From Streptomyces sp. NRRL F-4489 (GTDB lineage Bacteria > Actinomycetota > Actinomycetes > Streptomycetales > Streptomycetaceae), in contig NZ_LLZI01000226.1 in assembly GCF_001509485.1 (NCBI RefSeq), forward strand, positions 1 to 57,029: DNA of 57,029 bases. The letters are read 5' to 3'. The translations under genes were made by a program, and so were the position numbers. The notes below the pieces were generated by a model. It did not search any database and was not told the origin of the DNA. It saw only the letters and a list, made by a program, of their open reading frames with translations. Position 1 is the first letter of the stretch, and the number at the start of each line of letters is the position of its first letter. Shown here piece by piece: positions 52,953 to 57,029 of this stretch.

Positions 52953-53082
52953 GGGGGCGCTGGAGGGCCAAAGGGTGCCTGGGCGCTGGGGGCGTCAAAG
53001 GGTGATGGCGCTGGGGCGCCCAGCCGCAGCCACCGGGCGGCCATCAGCCACCGGGCGGCCATCGGGCATCGGGCGGCCATCG
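52930..53082. repeat. Short tandem repeats between rtcB and archease
   Basis: Two families. Units of about 26 bases containing GCGCTGG and CAAAGGGTG (52956-52981, 52982-53007) echo the 3' end of rtcB itself. Three 18-base tandem units of GCCACCGGGCGGCCATCG follow at 53029-53046, 53047-53064 and 53065-53082; the last has two changes. No hairpin terminator is obvious between the convergent genes. Confidence 0.75.
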
Positions 53083-53088
53083 GGGCGC

Positions 53089-53634
53089 TCACACGTCGAG
53101 CGTGACCGCGCAGCGCCAACCGTCCGGTCCGTGAGCGCAGGCCAGGCCGTGCAGGGTGACCGCTTTCGGCGCGGCGCCCGTCACCGGAAGCGACCCGATG
53201 TCCGCCATCCCCAACAGCGCCCGCAGGCCACCGGGGACGGCGCTCACCTCCACCTCCACCGGCACCTCGCCCTGTGCGTCGAGCCGGTAGACGACCTCGT
53301 CCAGCAGGGCCACCAGCAGGTCCTCGTCCGTGTCCGCCCGCACCACGACCTCCTCGTCCCGGCGCGGTGCGCTCGCCGCGGCCGCGAGGTCCGCGAAGGA
53401 CTCGCAGGCGCCCCGCACGGCGTGTGCCAGACACGCCTCCCGGGTCGGCCCCCACGCCTCCACCCGCAGATCCGCGGTGTGCGGAACCCCGCGGTGCCCC
53501 CCGGGCGGCGGCTCACCGGGAAGGGGTCCGCCGGGGTCCGACCTGCCGGGTTCGGGCCCGCAGGGTTCGGGCCTGCTGTGTTCGGGCCCGCCGCGACGCG
53601 GGGAATCAGGCCCCCTGGAGTCGTCCGAACGCAT
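53089..53634 (-). CDS. Archease (RtcB activator)
   Basis: 181 residues, ATG 53634. The archease fold is about 48-181: VPHTADLRVEAWGPTREACLAHAVRGACESFADL, VVVRADTDEDLLVALLDEVVYRLDAQGEVPVEVEVSAV, and the terminal WRCAVTLDV. HTADLRVEA carries the conserved metal-binding Asp, and the near-terminal Asp in TLDV matches the catalytic metal site. Archease speeds RtcB guanylylation and multiple turnover. The first 47 residues are a Gly/Pro/Arg-rich extension not found in typical archeases of about 140 residues, encoded by repetitive DNA; translation might start internally. It is convergent with rtcB. Confidence 0.9.
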   Translation of the reverse strand: MRSDDSRGPDSPRRGGPEHSRPEPCGPEPGRSDPGGPLPGEPPPGGHRGVPHTADLRVEAWGPTREACLAHAVRGACESFADLAAAASAPRRDEEVVVRADTDEDLLVALLDEVVYRLDAQGEVPVEVEVSAVPGGLRALLGMADIGSLPVTGAAPKAVTLHGLACAHGPDGWRCAVTLDV

Positions 53635-53839
53635 CGCGTCTGCCCGCCTTTCCCTGCCCTACACGGCCACACCACCCAGGCTCCCAGTATGCGGCTTTTA
53701 CCCGCTGTGTACCGCAGGTTGCGCGGACCGTGCAGCGCGCAGCACCGGCCGCGCCCTTGTCGTCGCGGACTCGGTATCCGCATCCGCGTCCGGCGTCAAA
53801 ACCATTGCCCGCTCCCCACCAGCCGCGCATTCTGCTGGG

Positions 53840-54703
53840 ATGCGTTTCTCCATCAACATTCCGAACTTCGGTGACTTCGCCGGCCCCCGCCACGTCGCGA
53901 CGGTGGCGGCCGCCGCCGAACAGGCAGGCTGGGACGGGCTCTTCATCTGGGACCACGTGCTGTACCGGGGGCATCAGGGCCGCCCGTTCGGAGACCCGTG
54001 GATGGCGCTGACCGCTGCCGCGCTGGCGACATCCCGGATCCGGCTGGGCACCCTGCTGACGCCCGTCCCGCGCTATCGCCTGCCGCAACTCGCCCGCCAA
54101 GTCGCCACCCTGGACAACCTCAGCAACGGCCGGGTGACCTTCGGCGCCGGCCTGGGCGGTCCCCTCAAGGACGAGTACCGCAGCTTCGGCGACACCGCCG
54201 AACCCCGCGTCCTCGCCGAGCGGTTGGACGAGGGGCTGGACCTGCTCAGGCGCTTCTGGTCCGGCGAGCCGGTCGACCACCGCGGCCGGCACTACGAGGT
54301 CCAGGACGTGACGCTGGTGCCCGCGACCGTGCAGCGGCCCGGGCCGCCGGTGTGGATCGGCGGGTTCTGGCCGCGTCGCGCGCCCATGCGGCGGGCCGCG
54401 CGGTGGGACGGCGCGGTTCCGCTGTTCGAGACGGCCGGGCATGGCTACCCACCCGACGCCGCGGAGGTGCGCGACCTGATCGGGTACGTACGCAAGCACC
54501 GGCCGGCCGAGTCCGGGCGGCCCTTCGAGCTCGTACTCGGCGGTGTCACGCCTGCGGACGCGGCCAAGGCCAGGGATGTCATCGGCCCGCTGCACGACGC
54601 CGGCGCCACCTGGTGGGACGAACGGCAGATCGAGGACGGCCCCGACGTGGACCGCCTGGCGCCGGTACTGTCCCGCATCGAGGCGGGGCCGCCCAGCCTC
54701 TGA
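53840..54703 (+). CDS. LLM-class flavin/F420-dependent oxidoreductase
   Basis: 287 residues from ATG 53840. CATTCT ends six bases upstream and no ribosome site is seen, so it may be leaderless. It is a bacterial luciferase-like TIM barrel: FSINIPNFGDFAGPRHVATVAAAAEQAGWDGLFIWDHVLYR, LATSRIRLGTLLTPVPRYRLPQLARQVATLDNLSNGRVTFGAGLGG, and a late VWIGGFWPRRAPMRRAARWDGAVPLF. The RIRLGTLLTP and GRVTFGAGLG motifs bind flavin or F420. The substrate is unknown. Downstream are two further flavin-type genes (XRE-PNPOx and Acg-like), so the block may be redox-related. Confidence 0.92.
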   Translation: MRFSINIPNFGDFAGPRHVATVAAAAEQAGWDGLFIWDHVLYRGHQGRPFGDPWMALTAAALATSRIRLGTLLTPVPRYRLPQLARQVATLDNLSNGRVTFGAGLGGPLKDEYRSFGDTAEPRVLAERLDEGLDLLRRFWSGEPVDHRGRHYEVQDVTLVPATVQRPGPPVWIGGFWPRRAPMRRAARWDGAVPLFETAGHGYPPDAAEVRDLIGYVRKHRPAESGRPFELVLGGVTPADAAKARDVIGPLHDAGATWWDERQIEDGPDVDRLAPVLSRIEAGPPSL

Positions 54704-54859
54704 TCGCCGACTAGGGCGGTGCGGCCCCCAACGCGGGCGTCGTCTGCTACTTCCTCGCCGTGTCCGCCGCCTTGACGCTTTCCGGACGCGGTCCCTGACC
54801 CGGTCCCTGCCCCGGTCCCTGCCCCGATTCCGGCCCTCGGGCGCCCGTTCAACGCCCAG

Positions 54860-55570
54860 TCACCCCCCGGCCGGAGCCCCCGGTGCGCCCGGGACGCGGA
54901 TCCGGCGGCCGGTCAGGCGCGTCGGCCGGATGGCGATCCACTGGTAGTGGCCGCCGCCGACCCAGGGGGCGGAGAACGCGTTCTCCTCCAGCCGCCGGAT
55001 CCGGTCGAAGGCGGTGACGGCCTCGGCGGGCCCGGTGGCCAGTACGCTCCAGCCCTGGCTGAACGCCTCGTCGAGGTGGTCCACCTCCAGGGCCGCCGCG
55101 CGGCCGGCCGCCGCGGCCGGGCCGGAACCGGTGTGGGTGCGGTAGGCGATCACCTCGCCGTCCACCGTGTAGTTGACGGGGAAGACCGCGGGGACGCCGT
55201 CGAGGACGACCGCCACCCGGCCCACGCCGTGGCTGCCGAGCAGTTCCCGGCACTCGCCCGGCCCCAGGGCCAGCACCTCGGGCCGCACGGCGGCGGCGCC
55301 CAACCCGGGCGGCAGGTCGGCGGTGCTCCCGACCAGTTCGGCGACCGTGGTGTCCAGCGCACCGGCCAGCCGCAGCAGGAAGCCGATGCCGGGGCGGGCG
55401 GGGTTCTCCTCGACGTACTGGACGTAGCCCGGCGAGGCGGCGGCCCGGGCCGCGACCTCCTCGCGGGTCAGGCCGAGCTGCTGCCGGCGCAGCGCGGCGC
55501 GCCGGCCGAGATCGCCGCTGAGCCGCGGCGCCGGGTCGCCGCCGTTTCCGGCGGGCTTGTCGGTGGTCAT
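54860..55570 (-). CDS. XRE-type HTH fused to PNPOx-like FMN-binding domain
   Basis: 236 residues from ATG 55570 (AAGGACGG upstream). The N-terminal helix-turn-helix (about 20-80) reads GRRAALRRQQLGLTREEVAARAAASPGYVQYVEENPARPGIGFLLRLAGALDTTVAELVG. A pyridoxamine-5-phosphate-oxidase-like split barrel (about 95-225) follows: LGPGECRELLGSHGVGRVAVVLDGVPAVFPVNYTVDGEVIAYRTHTGSG and EAFSQGWSVLATGPAEAV, ending YQWIAIRPTRLTGRRI. It could be a flavin-sensing regulator. Such fusions in Streptomyces often lie with nitroreductase and universal-stress genes of the hypoxia response. It is divergent from an Acg-like nitroreductase. Confidence 0.9.
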   Translation of the reverse strand: MTTDKPAGNGGDPAPRLSGDLGRRAALRRQQLGLTREEVAARAAASPGYVQYVEENPARPGIGFLLRLAGALDTTVAELVGSTADLPPGLGAAAVRPEVLALGPGECRELLGSHGVGRVAVVLDGVPAVFPVNYTVDGEVIAYRTHTGSGPAAAAGRAAALEVDHLDEAFSQGWSVLATGPAEAVTAFDRIRRLEENAFSAPWVGGGHYQWIAIRPTRLTGRRIRVPGAPGAPAGG

Positions 55571-55973
55571 CGCGTGGTCCGTCCTTCCGGTACTACGGGC
55601 CATCCGCCCGCCGGCCGTTCCTCCGCTCCCTGGCCCCGCGCCCCGGTTCCGCCTCCCGGCCGGGCCGCGGTCCCGTACGCCGCCCCGGCCACCCCCACCT
55701 CGTACGCCGTCACGGCCGCCTCCCTCCAGCATGCTCGCCCGGAGGCGTCGGGGCATGCGCCGCCTGGCTCCCGGCCCCGCCGCCGGGCGACCGCCCCGGG
55801 AGGCCGACAGGGCCGAACAGCCCGCCCGCCAGGCCCGCCCGGCCGGGACCGATGGCCCTGCCGCGGCACCGCCCGCCCCGCCACGCTGGAAGGACCCTGC
55901 CGACCGCCGTCCGCGCCCGTATCCGCGCTCGCGACCGGGCCCGTGGACGGTCCGATCCGCCCGGGAGGTCCCG
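55571..55973. other. Intergenic region, XRE-PNPOx / Acg-like
   Basis: About 400 bases of very GC-rich sequence between divergent genes. It has no convincing ORF, and I found no DevR-type GGGACTTTAGTCCC palindrome. An in-frame extension of the downstream gene to 55733 exists but lacks a ribosome site and encodes only Arg/Pro-rich sequence. Confidence 0.4.
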
Positions 55974-56978
55974 GTGCTCACCCACGCCCACGCCACCCTC
56001 GACGACACCGCCGTCACGGCCCTGGTCGCGGACGCGATCACCGCCCCGTCGATGCACAACGCCCAGCCGTGGCAGTTCGCCTACTCCCGCGCCCGGCGCA
56101 CCTTCACCCTCCGCGCCGACCCGACGCGGGCGATGCCGCTGGCCGACCCCACCACCCGAGCCCTGCACCTCGGCTGCGGCGCCGCCCTGCTGAACCTGCG
56201 GGCCGCCGCGGCCCACGCCGGCCACCGCACGGCCACCACCCTGCTGCCCGACCCCGCCAGCCCCGGGCTGCTGGCCGAGGTGCGCCTGGATACCCCGGAC
56301 GCCCCGCATGAACTCCTCAACGGCGCGCTGAGCGGTCTCTACCGGATGCTGCGCGAGCGGCGCACCAGCCGGTATCCGTTCGCCGAGCGGCGGATCCCCG
56401 ACCGCGTCCGGGCGGCCCTGGCCGAGGCCGCCCACCGGGAGGGGGCCCGGCTGGCGTTCCTGACCACCCCGCACCGGGAGGCGGTCCTCGACCTGATCGT
56501 GCACGCGGAGGGCTACGACCGGATGGACGACGGGCGGGAGGCCGAACAGCGCGCCTGGACCCGCGACACCCACACCAGCGCGCCCACCGACGGCGTCCCC
56601 GACTACGCCTTCGGGCCCGCCGGACGCGGCGCCGCCCCGATGCGCGACTTCGCCGGCCGCCGTACCGTCCCCGGCCGCCGCTACGCCGCGTTCGAGCGGC
56701 GCCCCCAACTGGCGACGCTGAGCACCACCGGCGACGGCCCGGCCGACTGGCTGCGGGCCGGCCAGGCCCTGCAGCGCGTCCTGCTGCTGGCCACCCGCGA
56801 GGGCCTGGTCGGCTCGTTCGCCACCCAGCCGCTGGAATGGCCCGATCTGCGCTGGCTGGTGCGCGACCCCCGCTCCGGCGCCGGCCATGTCCAGATGGTG
56901 CTCCGGCTCGGCTACGGCCCCCAGGGGCCGCGCACCCCGCGCCGCCCGGTCGCCGAGGTCCTGACGATCACCCCATGA
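55974..56978 (+). CDS. Acg-family nitroreductase-like protein
   Basis: 334 residues from GTG 55974, five bases after GGGAGG, matching the usual Acg length of about 330. It has two degenerate nitroreductase halves: VADAITAPSMHNAQPWQFAYSRARRTFTLRADPTRAMPLADPTTRALHLGCGAALLNLRAAAAHAGH, RRTSRYPFAERRIPD, and a C-terminal LATREGLVGSFATQPLEWPDLRWLVRDPRSGAGHVQMVLRLGYG. Acg-type proteins bind FMN and are thought to sequester it during dormancy in mycobacteria. It is divergent from the XRE-PNPOx regulator, which may control it. Confidence 0.9.
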   Translation: MLTHAHATLDDTAVTALVADAITAPSMHNAQPWQFAYSRARRTFTLRADPTRAMPLADPTTRALHLGCGAALLNLRAAAAHAGHRTATTLLPDPASPGLLAEVRLDTPDAPHELLNGALSGLYRMLRERRTSRYPFAERRIPDRVRAALAEAAHREGARLAFLTTPHREAVLDLIVHAEGYDRMDDGREAEQRAWTRDTHTSAPTDGVPDYAFGPAGRGAAPMRDFAGRRTVPGRRYAAFERRPQLATLSTTGDGPADWLRAGQALQRVLLLATREGLVGSFATQPLEWPDLRWLVRDPRSGAGHVQMVLRLGYGPQGPRTPRRPVAEVLTITP

Positions 56979-57029
56979 GCCCGCGCCCCCGGGCCCCACG
57001 CCCCGCGTACCGGCGTAACCCCACCCCCC

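Overview
This 57 kb window is linear-chromosome-style Streptomyces DNA (or a very close relative). The G+C content is very high, with strong third-position GC bias, frequent GTG starts, 4-base start/stop overlaps, DasR-type sites before both chitinase genes, a SigB/SigF-family sigma factor and typical Streptomyces families (FUSC exporter, KdpF, XRE-PNPOx, Acg nitroreductase). I see no rRNA, tRNA, CRISPR array, insertion sequence or prophage. About 48 protein genes are supported, plus two decayed genes.

Layout. 0-3 kb: a DUF11 repeat protein and two small unknowns. 3.3-5.8 kb: a CBS-pair protein divergent from a TetR-cupin operon with two palindromic operators between them, then a MarR regulator. 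5.8-14.6 kb: asparagine synthetase, a FUSC exporter, an ornithine-cyclodeaminase-like enzyme, a GH18 chitinase with two DasR-type sites, a GH114 lipoprotein and YciO. 14.6-18.5 kb: a six-gene Mrp/MBH-type cation/proton antiporter operon with no MrpA NuoL-like core and with F-like and G-like parts joined in one protein. 18.9-24.6 kb: an SDR-DUF2867 protein with a photolyase, a SigB-type sigma factor, an orphan KdpF microprotein and an O-methyltransferase.

24.9-36.6 kb holds what looks like a dispersed nucleoside-salvage regulon. It contains nucleoside hydrolase plus an MFS transporter, a HutC/GntR regulator, and, after a 5 kb interruption, a paralogous MFS transporter divergent from an adenosine deaminase. 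Palindromes with the core GTCNGAC sit at the promoters of these units. The interrupting block carries an oxidoreductase, a small membrane protein, an antibiotic-biosynthesis-monooxygenase-like enzyme with a divergent TetR and four overlapping operators, and a second chitinase.

36.6-41.1 kb: a PhzF-like protein, then an HD phosphohydrolase divergent from an unrecognised gene that is overlapped by a cysteine desulfurase (SufS) and a SufU scaffold. 41.1-41.7 kb: the 3' halves of a COG2085/F420-type reductase and an HxlR regulator fused head to head by a deletion.

41.7-53.6 kb is unusually rich in translation and RNA-repair genes: a Vms1/baeRF-like protein, an amino-acid permease, tsaD followed by alaS (probably paralogs of the housekeeping copies, with a Nur-box-like sequence in the promoter), and rtcB convergent with archease. 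PepSY, DUF5134 and DUF308 membrane proteins lie among them. 53.8-57 kb: an F420-type LLM enzyme, an XRE-PNPOx protein and an Acg-type nitroreductase.

All assignments come from reading motifs and gene context by eye. No database search was possible.
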